Positions 25,833 through 36,385 are shown, numbered from the stretch's first letter. The stretch: DNA of 64,000 bases from Mycolicibacterium sp. S2-37 (GCF_017352375.1 NZ_JAFEVR010000006.1:124001-188000), one strand, 5' to 3'. The notes: generated from the sequence alone by a model not told the origin. Program-made: numbers and translations.

Positions 25833-28694
25833 GTGGCCGACAGTGAACACACTCAAGCCCAGGATTCCACCACGCAGCCCCAGGCCAGGGAGAAGCGGCC
25901 GGAGCGGCTGAGGGTTCATTCGCTGGCGAGGGTGCTCGGCACCACCAGCAGGCGGGTTCTCGACGCGCTGGCCGAGTTCGACGGCCGCACCCGCAGCGCG
26001 CATTCGACCATCGACCAGAGCGAGGCCGACAAGGTCCGCGAGGCGCTGGCCATCGAGGCCACCACCACCTCAGAACAACCCGAGGTGATCGCCCCCATCG
26101 AGGCGGCCGAACCCGAGGCGGTCGTCGAGGCGCCGCCGGAGCCGACCGAAGAGCCAGAATCGCGGCTGCTGCTGGAGACCCCGCCCGCCGAACCGGCGGA
26201 CTACCTTCCGCTGTTCGTCGCGCCCCAGCCGGTCCGGCGGGAACCGCCGGTTGTCGCCGACGACGACGACGAAGACGAGGACGACGCGGCGGACGCCGAG
26301 GACGATGACGACCAGGCCGAACGACCCGCCGCCCGGCGTCGGCGTCGCGGCCGCCGCGGTCGCGGCCGGGGCCGCGGCGAACAGAACGAGGACGGCGACG
26401 GCGAGAACGGCGACGCGCAGACCGACTCCGGCGCCGACACCGACCAGTCCTCCGACGACGACGACTCCGACGACGACGGCGCCGACGACGACAGCTCCGG
26501 TGGCGACGGCGCGACCCGCAGGCGCCGCCGCCGCCGCAGGCGCAAGTCCGGCACGTCCGACGACTCCGACAGCGGCTCACCCGACGATCCGCCGAATACC
26601 GTCGTCCACGAGCGCCCACCGCGCGAGAAGGGCGGCAAGTCCGCAGACTCCGGCGACGGCGAGATCCAGGGCATCAGCGGGTCCACCCGGCTGGAGGCCA
26701 AGCGCCAGCGTCGCCGCGACGGCCGGGACGCCGGTCGCCGGCGTCCACCGATCCTTTCCGAAGCGGAGTTCCTGGCCCGGCGCGAAGCCGTCGAGCGCGT
26801 CATGGTGGTCCGCGACAAGATCCGTTCCGAACCGCCGCACGAGGGCGCCCGCTACACCCAGATCGCCGTGCTGGAAGACGGGGTCGTCGTCGAGCACTTC
26901 GTGACGTCGGCGGCGTCCGCGTCGCTGGTCGGCAACATCTATCTCGGCATCGTGCAGAACGTTCTGCCGTCGATGGAAGCGGCGTTCGTCGACATCGGCC
27001 GCGGCCGCAACGGTGTGCTCTACGCGGGCGAGGTCAACTGGGAGGCCGCGGGCCTCGGCGGTCAGAACCGCAAGATCGAGCAGGCCCTCAAGCCCGGCGA
27101 CTACGTCGTGGTGCAGGTCAGCAAAGATCCCGTCGGACACAAGGGCGCCCGCCTGACCACGCAGGTCTCGCTGGCCGGCCGGTATCTGGTCTACGTTCCC
27201 GGCGCCTCGTCGACCGGCATCAGCCGCAAACTGCCCGACACCGAACGTCAGCGGCTCAAGGAGATCCTGCGTGAGGTCGTGCCCGCCGATGCCGGCGTCA
27301 TCATCCGGACCGCGTCCGAAGGTGTGAAGGCGGACGACATCCGCTCCGACGTCAACCGGCTGCAGGAACGCTGGACGCAGATCGAGGCCAAGGCCGCCGA
27401 CATCACCGCCAAGAAGGCCGGCGCCGCCGTCGCGCTGTACGAAGAACCCGACGTTTTGGTCAAGGTGATCCGTGACCTGTTCAACGAGGACTTCTCCGGA
27501 CTGATCGTCTCCGGTGACCAAGCCTGGGACACCATCAACTCCTACGTGGAGTCGGTCGCCCCCGATCTGCTGCCGCGGCTGACCAAGTACGAACCCGGCG
27601 GCAACGCCGAAGGTGTCGACGGCCCGGACGTCTTCGCGGTGCATCGCATCGACGAGCAGCTCACCAAGGCGATGGACCGCAAGGTCTGGCTGCCGTCCGG
27701 CGGCACGCTGGTCATCGACCGGACCGAGGCGATGACGGTCGTCGACGTCAACACCGGCAAGTTCACCGGCTCCGGGGGCAACCTCGAGCAGACCGTCACC
27801 CGCAACAATCTGGAAGCCGCCGAGGAGATCGTGCGCCAGCTCCGGTTGCGCGACATCGGCGGCATCGTGGTCATCGACTTCATCGACATGGTGCTCGAAT
27901 CCAACCGTGATCTGGTGCTGCGCCGGCTGACCGAGGCGCTCGCCCGCGACCGGACCCGCCACCAGGTCTCGGAGGTGACGTCACTGGGCCTGGTCCAGCT
28001 GACGCGCAAGAAGCTGGGCACCGGGCTGATCGAGGCGTTCTCGACGCAGTGTCCGCACTGCGCGGGCCGCGGCATCGTGCTGCACGGCGACCCGGTCGAC
28101 AACGCCGCCCCCAACGGGCGCAAGTCCGAGCCGGGTAACGGTGGTGGCAGCCGCCGCAGCAGACGCGGCAAGAAGGGGGCCAAGCCCGAAGAGGTGCCGG
28201 TGGCCAAGGTGCCCCCGCATCCGGTCGGTGAGCACCCGATGTTCAAGGCGATGGCCGCAGCCAACGGCCGGCCCGAGGACGAGGACGCCGACGAGGACGA
28301 GGACGACATCTCCGATGACGACGACACGACGTCGACCGACGACGCCGACAAGGTGCGCGAGGTCGTCGGCGACGAGCTCGACGACACCGACGAGGACGAC
28401 TCCGACGAGGACGCCTCGGAGGACGAATCGGACGAAGATGACGATATCGATGACGAGATCGACCTGGACTCCGATGAGGAGGACGACGAGGACGACGACA
28501 TCGAGGACATCGACTCCGACGACGATGACGACGATGAGGTCGACTCCGACGACGATGACGACGATGAGGACGACTCCGATGAGGACGACGAGGACGACGA
28601 CGACGACGTCGAACCACAGGTGATGGTGGCGCCGGCCCGGCGGCCGCGGCGGCGAGCGGCCGCCCGTCCCGCAGGCCCGCCCAGCGCGGAGTGA
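25833..28694 (+). CDS. rne: Ribonuclease E/G
   Basis: 953 aa from a GTG with GAGGAG upstream. The N-terminal ~290 residues mix acidic runs with Arg-rich stretches (R-R-R-R-R-R-R-R) that bind RNA. The S1 domain begins near residue 348 (Y-T-Q-I-A-V-L-E). The catalytic DNase I-like domain has the metal aspartates in V-I-D-R-T-E-A and V-V-D-V-N-T-G, and the Zn-link is C-P-H-C-A-G-R-G. The C-terminal ~130 residues are almost pure Asp/Glu/Ser, ending with a basic R-R-P-R-R-R tail. It starts mRNA decay and rRNA processing as core of the degradosome. The catalytic core lies in the middle, flanked by two disordered arms, as in other mycobacteria. Confidence 0.96.
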   Translation: MADSEHTQAQDSTTQPQAREKRPERLRVHSLARVLGTTSRRVLDALAEFDGRTRSAHSTIDQSEADKVREALAIEATTTSEQPEVIAPIEAAEPEAVVEAPPEPTEEPESRLLLETPPAEPADYLPLFVAPQPVRREPPVVADDDDEDEDDAADAEDDDDQAERPAARRRRRGRRGRGRGRGEQNEDGDGENGDAQTDSGADTDQSSDDDDSDDDGADDDSSGGDGATRRRRRRRRRKSGTSDDSDSGSPDDPPNTVVHERPPREKGGKSADSGDGEIQGISGSTRLEAKRQRRRDGRDAGRRRPPILSEAEFLARREAVERVMVVRDKIRSEPPHEGARYTQIAVLEDGVVVEHFVTSAASASLVGNIYLGIVQNVLPSMEAAFVDIGRGRNGVLYAGEVNWEAAGLGGQNRKIEQALKPGDYVVVQVSKDPVGHKGARLTTQVSLAGRYLVYVPGASSTGISRKLPDTERQRLKEILREVVPADAGVIIRTASEGVKADDIRSDVNRLQERWTQIEAKAADITAKKAGAAVALYEEPDVLVKVIRDLFNEDFSGLIVSGDQAWDTINSYVESVAPDLLPRLTKYEPGGNAEGVDGPDVFAVHRIDEQLTKAMDRKVWLPSGGTLVIDRTEAMTVVDVNTGKFTGSGGNLEQTVTRNNLEAAEEIVRQLRLRDIGGIVVIDFIDMVLESNRDLVLRRLTEALARDRTRHQVSEVTSLGLVQLTRKKLGTGLIEAFSTQCPHCAGRGIVLHGDPVDNAAPNGRKSEPGNGGGSRRSRRGKKGAKPEEVPVAKVPPHPVGEHPMFKAMAAANGRPEDEDADEDEDDISDDDDTTSTDDADKVREVVGDELDDTDEDDSDEDASEDESDEDDDIDDEIDLDSDEEDDEDDDIEDIDSDDDDDDEVDSDDDDDDEDDSDEDDEDDDDDVEPQVMVAPARRPRRRAAARPAGPPSAE
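28511..28570 (+). repeat. 30-bp tandem repeat inside rne
   Basis: Two 30-bp copies starting CGACTCCGACGACGATGACG differ only at the last base (T or A); a partial third copy continues to about 28580. They encode D-S-D-D-D-D-D-D-E blocks in the acidic C-terminal arm. The frame is kept, so copy-number change would alter arm length without loss of the enzyme. Confidence 0.8.
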
Positions 28695-28699
28695 CCGGT

Positions 28700-28729
28700 T
28701 TGACCCTCAACCCGCTGCTCACGTACCCT
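28700..28729 (+). promoter_or_regulatory. SigA-type promoter of rplU-rpmA
   Basis: TTGACC (28700-28705) and TACCCT (28724-28729) are separated by 18 bp, a good housekeeping promoter. Transcription would start near 28736, giving a leader of about 95 nt before rplU, long enough for ribosomal-protein control. Confidence 0.7.
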
Positions 28730-28830
28730 TGAGCGGTTGTCGCCAGGCCATGCCGGCGGCAGTCGGACCCCCAGACAAGTGCAGCTCCTCCTGGCGCGCG
28801 CCTGTAGACGAGACGAAGAAGAAGGACACG

Positions 28831-29142
28831 ATGGCGAGCTACGCAATCGTCAAGACCGGCGGCAAGCAGTACAAGGTCGCCGTCGGTGACGTGGTCAAGG
28901 TCGAGAAGCTCGACGCTGAGCCGGGCGGCTCGGTGTCGCTGCCCGTCGCGCTCGTCGTCGACGGTGCCGACGTCACCACGAAAGCCGACGACCTGGCCAA
29001 GGTTGCGGTCACCGGCGAGGTGCTCGAGCACACCAAGGGCCCCAAGATCCGTATCCACAAGTTCAAGAACAAGACCGGCTACCACAAGCGTCAGGGTCAC
29101 CGTCAGCAGCTGACGGTCCTGAAGGTCACCGGCATCAAGTAG
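28831..29142 (+). CDS. rplU: 50S ribosomal protein L21
   Basis: 103 aa from the ATG at 28831 ([13 protein letters not shown]), the standard L21 start; an upstream in-frame codon would add 34 atypical residues. The C-terminus has H-K-R-Q-G-H-R-Q and ends T-G-I-K. It binds 23S rRNA in the large subunit. It pairs with rpmA 14 bp downstream. Confidence 0.97.
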   Translation: MASYAIVKTGGKQYKVAVGDVVKVEKLDAEPGGSVSLPVALVVDGADVTTKADDLAKVAVTGEVLEHTKGPKIRIHKFKNKTGYHKRQGHRQQLTVLKVTGIK

Positions 29143-29156
29143 CGGAGGCGAGAGAC

Positions 29157-29423
29157 ATGGCACACAAGAAGGGCGCGTCCAGCTCGCGCAACGGTCGTGA
29201 CTCCAACGCCCAGCGGCTCGGGGTCAAGCGGTTCGGCGGCCAGGTCGTGAAGGCCGGCGAGATCATCGTCCGCCAGCGCGGCACCCATTTCCATCCGGGT
29301 GTGAACGTCGGCCGTGGCGGCGACGACACCCTGTTCGCGACCGCGCCCGGCGCGGTCGAGTTCGGCACCCGGCGCGGACGTAAGCACGTCAGCATCGTGC
29401 CGGTTCCACGCCCGGAGGCCTGA
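29157..29423 (+). CDS. rpmA: 50S ribosomal protein L27
   Basis: 88 aa with GGAGGCGAGAG upstream. The N-terminus [15 protein letters not shown] reaches toward the peptidyl-transferase centre; no cleavable N-terminal extension of the Firmicute type is present. F-H-P-G-x-N-V-G-x-G-x-D-D-T-L-F marks the core. Confidence 0.97.
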   Translation: MAHKKGASSSRNGRDSNAQRLGVKRFGGQVVKAGEIIVRQRGTHFHPGVNVGRGGDDTLFATAPGAVEFGTRRGRKHVSIVPVPRPEA

Positions 29424-29445
29424 CCTTCGAGGACTTCCACCGACT

Positions 29446-29491
29446 GTGAAGCTGCGGCGAGTTCTCGATAGATGACTCGCACCGGCTTCAC
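29446..29491 (+). promoter_or_regulatory. Two-part hairpin between rpmA and obg
   Basis: An outer stem GTGAAGC / GCTTCAC and an inner stem GCGAGT / ACTCGC are separated by a 4x4 internal loop, with a 12-base apical loop. The structure fills most of the 88-bp gap and ends 20 bases before the obg start. It may be a partial terminator, an RNase cut site or a stability element that sets obg below the ribosomal genes. Confidence 0.6.
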
Positions 29492-29511
29492 ATTCGAGGG
29501 AAGGAAAGTCC

Positions 29512-30972
29512 ATGCCGCGTTTCGTCGACCGTGTGGTCATCCACGCGCGGGCCGGCAACGGCGGTAACGGCTGCGCCTCGGTGCACCGCGAGAAGTTCAA
29601 ACCGCTCGGCGGTCCCGACGGCGGCAACGGCGGTCGCGGCGGCAGCATCGTGCTGGTCGTCGACCCGCAGGTCCATACGCTCCTGGACTTCCACTTCCAT
29701 CCGCACGTCGTGGCCCCGTCCGGCAAACAGGGCGCCGGCAGCAATCGTGACGGCGCGGCCGGTACCGACCTCGAGGTCCGGGTCCCCGACGGCACCGTCG
29801 TGCTCGACGAGCAGGGGCGGGTGCTGGCCGACCTCGTCGGTGCGGGCACCCGCTTCGAAGCCGCCGCCGGTGGGCGCGGCGGCCTCGGTAACGCGGCGCT
29901 GGCCTCCCGTGCCCGCAAGGCGCCGGGGTTCGCTCTGCTGGGGGAGCCGGGCGAGTCCCGCGATCTCACCCTCGAACTCAAGACCGTCGCCGACGTCGGG
30001 CTGATCGGGTTCCCATCGGCCGGGAAGTCCTCTCTGGTGTCCACGATCTCGGCCGCCAAGCCGAAGATCGCCGACTATCCGTTCACCACGCTGGTGCCCA
30101 ATCTGGGCGTCGTCTCGGCGGGCGACCACACGTTCACCGTCGCCGACGTGCCAGGACTGATCCCTGGCGCCTCCGAGGGGCGCGGCCTCGGCCTGGAGTT
30201 CCTGCGGCACATCGAACGCTGCGCGGTGCTGGTGCACGTCATCGACTGCGCAACCCTCGAACCCGGACGCGACCCGGTCTCCGACATCGAGGCCCTCGAA
30301 GCCGAACTCGCCGCCTACCGCCCGACCCTGCAGGGCGACCAGGCGCTCGGTGACCTGGCGGAGCGTCCGCGGGCGGTGGTGCTCAACAAGATCGACGTAC
30401 CCGATGCCCGTGAACTTGCCGAGTTCGTCCGCGACGACGTCGTCCAGCGTTTCGGCTGGCCGGTTTTCGCGGTGTCGACAGCGAGTCGGGAGGGGTTGCG
30501 CCCCTTGACCTTCGCGCTCTGGGAGCTGGTCGAGGCCTACCGTGCCGCCCAGCCGGCGGTGGTGCCTCGGCGTCCGGTGATCCGGCCGGTCGCCGTCGAC
30601 GAGTCCGGCTTCACCGTCGAATCCGACGGACAGGGTGGATTCGTGGTCCGCGGGACCCGACCCGAGCGCTGGGTCAGGCAGACTGATTTCGAGAACGACG
30701 AAGCCGTGGGTTATCTCGGCGACCGGCTTGCCCGACTCGGCGTCGAGGACGAACTGTTGCGCCGGGGTGCGCGGCCCGGCTGCGCGGTCACCATCGGTGA
30801 CATGACGTTCGATTGGGAGCCGCAGACTCCGGCGGGGATCGACATGCAGCTGTCCGGCCGCGGCACCGACGTCCGCCTCGAGCAGACCGACCGCGTACGC
30901 GCCCCCGACCGCAAGGCCGCTAGACGAGAACGCCGACAGTCCGGCGCCGATCCGGAGGGCGACGAGGAATGA
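29512..30972 (+). CDS. obg: GTPase Obg/CgtA
   Basis: 486 aa with GGAAGGAAAG upstream. Residues 1-158 form the glycine-rich Obg fold. The G domain has G-F-P-S-A-G-K-S-S (G1), P-F-T-T-L (G2), D-V-P-G-L (G3), N-K-I-D (G4) and S-T-A-S-R-E-G (G5). A C-terminal OCT domain follows with [10 protein letters not shown]. The GTPase checks 50S subunit assembly and links to stress signalling. The stop overlaps proB by four bases. Confidence 0.96.
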   Translation: MPRFVDRVVIHARAGNGGNGCASVHREKFKPLGGPDGGNGGRGGSIVLVVDPQVHTLLDFHFHPHVVAPSGKQGAGSNRDGAAGTDLEVRVPDGTVVLDEQGRVLADLVGAGTRFEAAAGGRGGLGNAALASRARKAPGFALLGEPGESRDLTLELKTVADVGLIGFPSAGKSSLVSTISAAKPKIADYPFTTLVPNLGVVSAGDHTFTVADVPGLIPGASEGRGLGLEFLRHIERCAVLVHVIDCATLEPGRDPVSDIEALEAELAAYRPTLQGDQALGDLAERPRAVVLNKIDVPDARELAEFVRDDVVQRFGWPVFAVSTASREGLRPLTFALWELVEAYRAAQPAVVPRRPVIRPVAVDESGFTVESDGQGGFVVRGTRPERWVRQTDFENDEAVGYLGDRLARLGVEDELLRRGARPGCAVTIGDMTFDWEPQTPAGIDMQLSGRGTDVRLEQTDRVRAPDRKAARRERRQSGADPEGDEE

Positions 30973-32072
30973 CCAGCGGGCACCGCGAAGCCATCCGCAA
31001 GGCCCGCAGTGTCGTCGTCAAGATCGGCACCACCGCGCTGACCACTCCCGCCGGGGTGTTCGACGCCAACCGGCTGGCGACGCTCGTCGAGGCGATCGAG
31101 GGGCGCATGCGGGCCGGTTCCGACGTCGTGATCGTGTCCTCGGGGGCGATCGCCGCGGGGATCGAGCCGCTGCGGCTGTCCAAGAGGCCCACCGACCTGG
31201 CGACCAAACAGGCCGCGGCCAGCGTCGGTCAGGTAGCGCTGATCAATTCGTGGAACGCCGCATTCGCCGAGTACCAGCGCACCGTCGGGCAGGTGCTGCT
31301 CACCGCGCACGACATCTCGATGCGGGTGCAGCACACCAACGCCGCGCGCACCCTGGACCGGCTGCGGGCACTGCACGCCGTGGCGATTGTCAACGAGAAC
31401 GACACGGTCGCCACCAATGAGATCCGTTTCGGCGACAACGATCGGCTCTCGGCGCTGGTGGCCCACCTCGTCGGCGCAGACGCGCTGATCCTGCTGTCCG
31501 ACATCGACGGCCTTTACGATGCGGACCCCCGTAAGGCCGACGCCCGGTTCATCCCCGAGGTCGCCGGCCCCGGCGATCTGGACGGAGTGGTGGCCGGACG
31601 CGGCAGCCACCTGGGTACCGGGGGGATGGCGTCGAAGCTGTCCTCGGCGCTGCTGGCGGCCGACGCCGGGGTGCCGGTCCTGCTGGCGGCAGCATCCGAC
31701 GCCGCGACGGCGCTGTCGGACGCCTCGGTGGGCACCGTGTTCGCGCCCCGCGCCGAGCGGATGTCGGCTCGGCGGTTCTGGGTGCGCTACGCCGCCGAAT
31801 CGGCCGGCGCCCTCATCCTCGATGACGGGGCTGTGAAAGCGGTTGTCGGGCAACGGCGTTCACTGCTGCCGGCGGGGATCACCGGACTGTCGGGCCGGTT
31901 CTACGGCGGCGACGTCGTCGAACTACGCAGCGCGGACGCGACGATGGTTGCGCGCGGTGTGGTGGCCTACGACGCGACCGAGCTGGCGACCATGCTGGGT
32001 CGCTCCACGTCGGATCTGCCCGCCGAGATGCGCAGGCCCGCCGTGCATGCCGACGATCTGGTGGCGGTCTAG
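30969..32072 (+). CDS. proB: Glutamate 5-kinase
   Basis: 367 aa. The amino-acid kinase domain starts [10 protein letters not shown] and carries V-S-S-G-A-I-A-A-G and N-E-N-D-T-V. A PUA domain occupies the last ~80 residues. It phosphorylates glutamate in the first step of proline synthesis; proA lies 9 kb downstream. It is co-translated with obg. The 3' end overlaps the convergent unknown gene by four bases. Confidence 0.96.
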   Translation: MTSGHREAIRKARSVVVKIGTTALTTPAGVFDANRLATLVEAIEGRMRAGSDVVIVSSGAIAAGIEPLRLSKRPTDLATKQAAASVGQVALINSWNAAFAEYQRTVGQVLLTAHDISMRVQHTNAARTLDRLRALHAVAIVNENDTVATNEIRFGDNDRLSALVAHLVGADALILLSDIDGLYDADPRKADARFIPEVAGPGDLDGVVAGRGSHLGTGGMASKLSSALLAADAGVPVLLAAASDAATALSDASVGTVFAPRAERMSARRFWVRYAAESAGALILDDGAVKAVVGQRRSLLPAGITGLSGRFYGGDVVELRSADATMVARGVVAYDATELATMLGRSTSDLPAEMRRPAVHADDLVAV

Positions 32073-32713
32073 CGGTTCCGTTCCGCCGCAGCGCGGTACA
32101 GCGCGGCGGCGACCGAGGCCACCATCGAGCGCACCTGGCGGGCCCGGCGTTCCGCGTCGTCGAGGGCATCGTGATCGGCACGGCGCACCGTGACGCCATG
32201 GCGCTGCGCCGCCGACAGCACCTCCTGCTGGACGGTCGGCACGGCCAGGAGCAGCGCGGCCAGCACGCCGGGGGACAGTTCGCGGTCCCGTAGCAGCCCG
32301 CGGTAGCGCACGTCGCTGGGAATGCGAACCTCTCGGGTCGCGCCCAGCACCGGTCCCGTGGCAGCGACCAGCGCGGTCAGCGCGACCTGCGCGGCCGTTT
32401 CGACCAGTAGGCCGCGGAACGGGAACCAGGGCAGCGGAAGCCGGTCGACCTGCCGGTCGAGGGCGCCGGAGAACAGGTAGCCGAGCAGCGCATGGGTGCG
32501 GATCTCCGACACGTCGTCCCAGTCGACCGAATCGCCGTCGTACTCGACGGCACCGTCGCTGATCGCGACACCCCCGAAGCGGTTGAGCAGGCGCAGCAGC
32601 TCATCGAGCACTTCGGGGCCGGGCACGAGGCGGGCGAGCGCGTCGCCGACGCCGACGGCCCAGCGGTCGTCGTCGTCGGGATCAGGTCCGATGAGATCGG
32701 GGAGGGCGGGCAC
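32069..32713 (-). CDS. Conserved hypothetical protein
   Basis: 214 aa. The N-terminus is acidic (P-D-P-D-D-D-D-R-W) and the middle has [15 protein letters not shown], followed by a helical C-terminal half rich in Ala and Arg. No signal peptide or clear membrane segment. I do not recognise a family. It starts 8 bp after the sirtuin gene and is the last gene of the five-gene minus-strand block. Confidence 0.75.
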   Translation of the reverse strand: MPALPDLIGPDPDDDDRWAVGVGDALARLVPGPEVLDELLRLLNRFGGVAISDGAVEYDGDSVDWDDVSEIRTHALLGYLFSGALDRQVDRLPLPWFPFRGLLVETAAQVALTALVAATGPVLGATREVRIPSDVRYRGLLRDRELSPGVLAALLLAVPTVQQEVLSAAQRHGVTVRRADHDALDDAERRARQVRSMVASVAAALYRAAAERNR

Positions 32714-32721
32714 CCGCCCAT

Positions 32722-33579
32722 CTAAGCCGAAGTCGCCCAGGCGGGCAGCTCGTCGGCCAGCAGCGCGAGGATCGGCGAACAGCCGTTGTCGATCTTGACG
32801 GTGGCGAGATCGTCGCCGCGGGTGGGGCCACGGTTCACGATCGCCACCGGCTTGTGCTGCGCGGCGGCGTACCGCACGAAGCGATAACCGGAGAACACCG
32901 TCAGCGACGAGCCGGCGACCAGCAGGGCGTCCGCGGCGTCGACGACGGCGTAGGCGCGTTCGACCCGTTCCTTGGGCACACTTTCGCCGAAATACACGAT
33001 GTCGGGCTTGAGCATGCCGTCACACACCGGACAGTCGACGATGCCGAACTCGGCGGTGTCATCGACGACGGCGTCGGCGTCGGGCGCGACTGCGATGCCG
33101 CCGACCGATTCGGCACGTTCGAGGAACCCCGGGTTGGCGGCCTCCAGCTGCTCGGCGAGCGCGGCCCGCGACATGGTGTGCCCGCAGTCGAGGCAGATGA
33201 CCTGTGCGTAGGTGCCGTGCAGATCGATGACGCGGCGGCTTCCGGCCTTGGTGTGCAACAGGTCCACGTTCTGGGTGATCAGCCCCGTCAGCACCCCCAG
33301 CCGTTCGAGCGCGGCGAGCGCGCGGTGGCCGGCGTTGGGCAGCGTCGCCGCCATGTGCCGCCAGCCGATGTGGTTGCGCGCCCAGTACCGCTGGCGGAAC
33401 AGCGGATCGGAGGTGAACTGGCGGATGGTCATCGGATTGCTGGGCGGCGAATCCGGACCGCGGTAGTCGGGGATGCCCGAATCGGTGGACATGCCCGCGC
33501 CGGTCAGCACCGCGACGCGGCGACCGGCGAGCAGACCGACGAGTTCGGGGGATTCCACCCTGTCCAGGGTACGGATCAC
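32722..33579 (-). CDS. Sir2-family NAD-dependent protein deacylase
   Basis: 285 aa. NAD-binding G-A-G-M-S-T-D-S-G-I-P-D-Y-R-G lies at residues 27-41 and T-Q-N-V-D at 102-106; the catalytic His is H121 (L-H-G-T-Y). The zinc site is C129-L-D-C132 and C183-P-V-C186. It removes acyl groups from lysine, consuming NAD and releasing nicotinamide. It lies 38 bp downstream of the kinase gene and 3.4 kb from nadE. The zinc module and active site are intact. Confidence 0.93.
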   Translation of the reverse strand: MIRTLDRVESPELVGLLAGRRVAVLTGAGMSTDSGIPDYRGPDSPPSNPMTIRQFTSDPLFRQRYWARNHIGWRHMAATLPNAGHRALAALERLGVLTGLITQNVDLLHTKAGSRRVIDLHGTYAQVICLDCGHTMSRAALAEQLEAANPGFLERAESVGGIAVAPDADAVVDDTAEFGIVDCPVCDGMLKPDIVYFGESVPKERVERAYAVVDAADALLVAGSSLTVFSGYRFVRYAAAQHKPVAIVNRGPTRGDDLATVKIDNGCSPILALLADELPAWATSA

Positions 33580-33617
33580 CGGGGGCTGCTCAGCGGTTCC
33601 GGATCAGCGTGCGGTCC

Positions 33618-35117
33618 TCACGCGTTGTCGAGCCACCAGTCGTAGAGGCGGTCCAGATGGCGGCCCTTGGCGGTGCCGAGCAGCAGGTCGGCATTCCTGG
33701 TCCAGACGATGTCGGCGAACCCTTCGTAGGTGCCGCAGGCCAGTGACCCGGCCACCTCGTCGGGTGTGTCCTCGTAATCCCAGTTGGTGGGCGAGTCATC
33801 GGAGTTGGGACACGCGGTCAACTCATCGTCGGCGATGACGTCGTCGAAGGCGCGGTCAAGATCGTCGGCGTCGGCGAACAGCGCGAAGTAGGCGGTCTGC
33901 TGACCGCTCGACGGCGACGTCGGACCGCAGGTGACCGCCGCCACGGCGTTCGCGATCCGGTCCTTGTCCGGCACGCAGCTGTCGGGACGGACCACCGCCT
34001 CGAGCAGCTGACGGTCGGCCTGCGGAAGGTTCGCGTCGGCCTCTGGCAGTTCGGCGGGCGGGCTGAAGACGGTGCGGGTGATCGTCTGCGTCGCCGACAT
34101 CCCGGTGGCCTCGCCGCTGCGGTTGGTCAGCCACACCGCGGCACCACCGACGACGACGAGCACCACGGCGGCCACCGCGCCGATCACCGCGGCCGTCCGA
34201 CCGGTGAACTTGCCTGCGGGTGCGGGGCTGCGGAAGGCGGATGCCGGCATCGTGTCGGCCTGCGCTGATGCGGCCGCTCGGTCGCCGAGCGCCGCCTCCG
34301 CGGCGCGGGCCAGCTCCCCGGCGCTGGCGTACCGGTCGTCGGCGCTCTTGGCCATGCCGCGCGCCACCACCGCGTCGAACTCGGCCGGGATGTCGGGCCG
34401 CAACCGGCTGGGCGCGGGTGGCGGCTCCATCAGATGGGCGGTGATCAGCGTGCTGACGCTGTCGGCCGGATAGGGCTGGGCTCCGGTCAGGCACTGGTGC
34501 AGTACGCAGGCCAGCGCATAGATGTCAGCGCGGTGGGTGACCGGACCGCCGCCGAACCGCTCGGGTGCCATATAGGCGAACGTGCCGATCGTGGTGCCCT
34601 GATCGGTGAGCGACTGTTCGCTGGCAGCGCTGGCGATCCCGAAGTCCACCAGATACGCGAAATCGTCGGCGGTGACGAGGATGTTCTCCGGCTTGACGTC
34701 GCGGTGCAGGACCCCCGCTGCGTGGGCGGCGTCGAGCGCCGCCGCGATCTGGCGCACGACCTCCACCGCCCGCGCCGGCGGCATCGGCCCGCTGCGCACC
34801 AGCGCACTGCGCAGATCGATGCCGTCGATGAGCCGCATGTCGACGTAGAGGTGCCCGTCGATCTCGCCGTAGTTGTGGATGGGCACGACGTGCGGCTCCT
34901 GCAGGCGGCCGGCGGCTCGGGCCTCGCGCTGCAGCCGTTTTCGGAACACCGGATCGTGGGAGAGCGCTTCGGGAAGCAGCTTGAGTGCGACGGTGCGGCC
35001 CTTGACGGTGTCCTCCGCCTCGTAGACCTCACCCATACCCCCGCGCCCGAGCAGCCGGGTCAGACGATAGGGGCCGAACATCGACCCCGCGCGCGAGGAG
35101 TGCGGGCCGCTGTTCAC
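33618..35117 (-). CDS. PknH-like membrane Ser/Thr protein kinase
   Basis: 499 aa from a GTG at 35117. The kinase domain is residues 16-278: G-R-G-G-M-G loop, catalytic K46, H138-R-D140, D158-F-G, activation-loop T-T-I-G-T and A-P-E. One membrane helix lies at 309-330. The external domain (331-499) has four cysteines (C381, C397, C436, C461), the pattern of two disulfides in the PknH sensor domain. It is directly downstream (14 bp) of an EmbR-like SARP-FHA regulator, the same pairing as PknH/EmbR in M. tuberculosis. It probably senses an envelope or redox signal and phosphorylates the regulator. Confidence 0.9.
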   Translation of the reverse strand: MNSGPHSSRAGSMFGPYRLTRLLGRGGMGEVYEAEDTVKGRTVALKLLPEALSHDPVFRKRLQREARAAGRLQEPHVVPIHNYGEIDGHLYVDMRLIDGIDLRSALVRSGPMPPARAVEVVRQIAAALDAAHAAGVLHRDVKPENILVTADDFAYLVDFGIASAASEQSLTDQGTTIGTFAYMAPERFGGGPVTHRADIYALACVLHQCLTGAQPYPADSVSTLITAHLMEPPPAPSRLRPDIPAEFDAVVARGMAKSADDRYASAGELARAAEAALGDRAAASAQADTMPASAFRSPAPAGKFTGRTAAVIGAVAAVVLVVVGGAAVWLTNRSGEATGMSATQTITRTVFSPPAELPEADANLPQADRQLLEAVVRPDSCVPDKDRIANAVAAVTCGPTSPSSGQQTAYFALFADADDLDRAFDDVIADDELTACPNSDDSPTNWDYEDTPDEVAGSLACGTYEGFADIVWTRNADLLLGTAKGRHLDRLYDWWLDNA

Positions 35118-35131
35118 AGGAGCAAACGGTA

Positions 35132-36268
35132 CTACCCGTCGGTGCCCTCGACGACGAACGTGAATCGGTGCCCACAGATGGTGAACTCGTCACCGTCGTT
35201 CAGCGGCGCGCTGCCCTGCACCCGGCTGCCGCCGAGCTCCACGCCGTTGGAGGAGCGCAGATCGCTGAGCACGTAACCCGACCCGGTCCCGATGACCGCG
35301 GCGTGGTGGCGGCTGACCATCGCGTCGTCGATGACGACGTCGTTGTCGGGCAGCCGGCCGATCCGGGTGGCGATCGTCCGCAACGGATGGCGCCGGCCGT
35401 CGGGGCCGACCAGCAACCCCGCGGTGGCCGCGGTCCCCCCCACGGCGGTGCGCTGTTCGAGCACGGTGACCGTGCCGACGGCGGCGGTGTGGGCGGCGCG
35501 ACGGATGTCCAGCGGTTCCTGGCGCAGGATCTTCTCGTACAGCGACCGTAGCGACGGGCCGGGGTCGACGCCCAGCTCGTCGGCCAGGGTGGTGCGCAGG
35601 CGCTGGTAGGCGTCCAGCGCGTCGGATTGACGTTCGCAGACGTAGTAGGCGCTGATCAGTTGTGTCCACAGCGGTTCGCGGTAGGGATGCTCGGCGGTCA
35701 GCGCCTCCAGTTCGCCGATCAGCGCGCCGGCCCGCCCGCACACCAGTTCCGCCTCGGCCCTGGCTGTGACGGCGGCCAGGCGGTCCTCGGCGAGCGCGGT
35801 GGCGAACGCCTCGGCGAACGAGAAGCTGCGCAGATCGTCGAGCACCGGACCGCGCCACAGCGCCAGCGCCTCGGTCAGCTCGCGGGCGGCGGCCTCGAAC
35901 CGGTCCGCCGCGGCGGCCTGGGCGGCGCTGGCCCGCGCCGCGATGAACCGGTCGAGATCGCAGTCGCCCGCCGGCACCGTCAGGCGGTACCCGGGCGGCG
36001 CGCTGGCCAGCGCGGCGCCGGCGCCGGGCACCGCGAGGAGCTTGCGCAGATTGGACACGTAGGAGTGCAGGCTGGCGCGCGCTCCGGCGGGCGGGGAGTC
36101 CGCCCACACCGCGTCGGTGAGCGCGTCGACGCTCACTGCGCGGTTGCGGTTGATCAGCAGCATCGCCAATACCGCCCGCTGCTTCGGCGTGCCGAGCGGC
36201 GTGTCGACGCCGTCGATGACCAGCTGCAGCGGACCGAGCAGTCCGAAGTCGAGCACCGGATTCTCCAT
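35132..36268 (-). CDS. EmbR-like SARP transcription factor with FHA domain
   Basis: 378 aa. Residues 1-100 are the SARP winged-helix DNA-binding domain (L-G-P-L-Q-L... L-L-I-N-R-N), 100-250 the bacterial transcriptional activation domain, and about 280-370 an FHA domain with R-I-G-R-L-P-D-N-D-V, S-R-H-H and S-S-N-G-V. FHA domains read phosphothreonine, which fits the adjacent kinase. EmbR controls arabinosyltransferase genes; targets here are unknown, as no emb gene is near. A palindrome lies just upstream of its likely promoter. Confidence 0.9.
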   Translation of the reverse strand: MENPVLDFGLLGPLQLVIDGVDTPLGTPKQRAVLAMLLINRNRAVSVDALTDAVWADSPPAGARASLHSYVSNLRKLLAVPGAGAALASAPPGYRLTVPAGDCDLDRFIAARASAAQAAAADRFEAAARELTEALALWRGPVLDDLRSFSFAEAFATALAEDRLAAVTARAEAELVCGRAGALIGELEALTAEHPYREPLWTQLISAYYVCERQSDALDAYQRLRTTLADELGVDPGPSLRSLYEKILRQEPLDIRRAAHTAAVGTVTVLEQRTAVGGTAATAGLLVGPDGRRHPLRTIATRIGRLPDNDVVIDDAMVSRHHAAVIGTGSGYVLSDLRSSNGVELGGSRVQGSAPLNDGDEFTICGHRFTFVVEGTDG

Positions 36269-36295
36269 CGTGTGGACGGGTGACGGGATGGACCG

Positions 36296-36316
36296 AGACT
36301 ATGTGGTCACGACCAC
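36296..36316 (-). promoter_or_regulatory. Promoter with palindromic operator of the SARP gene
   Basis: On the minus strand a -10-like TAGTCT (36296-36301) lies 28 bases upstream of the SARP start. Immediately upstream is the perfect palindrome GTGGTC-AC-GACCAC (36303-36316), in the spacer where a bound protein would meet polymerase. Self-control by the SARP is possible, though SARPs usually bind direct repeats. Confidence 0.5.
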
Positions 36317-36385
36317 GACGTGCTTACGCCACGCGTCGATGCGGCGCGGGAGGGTTGCGGGGTTGTCGGCGAGGTCTCGGTGCCC

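Noticed and set aside
26250..26560. Acidic and Arg-rich repeats at the rne N-terminus as a separate low-complexity gene
   Set aside because: The frame is continuous from the GTG at 25833 through the S1 domain; these repeats are the disordered arm of RNase E.
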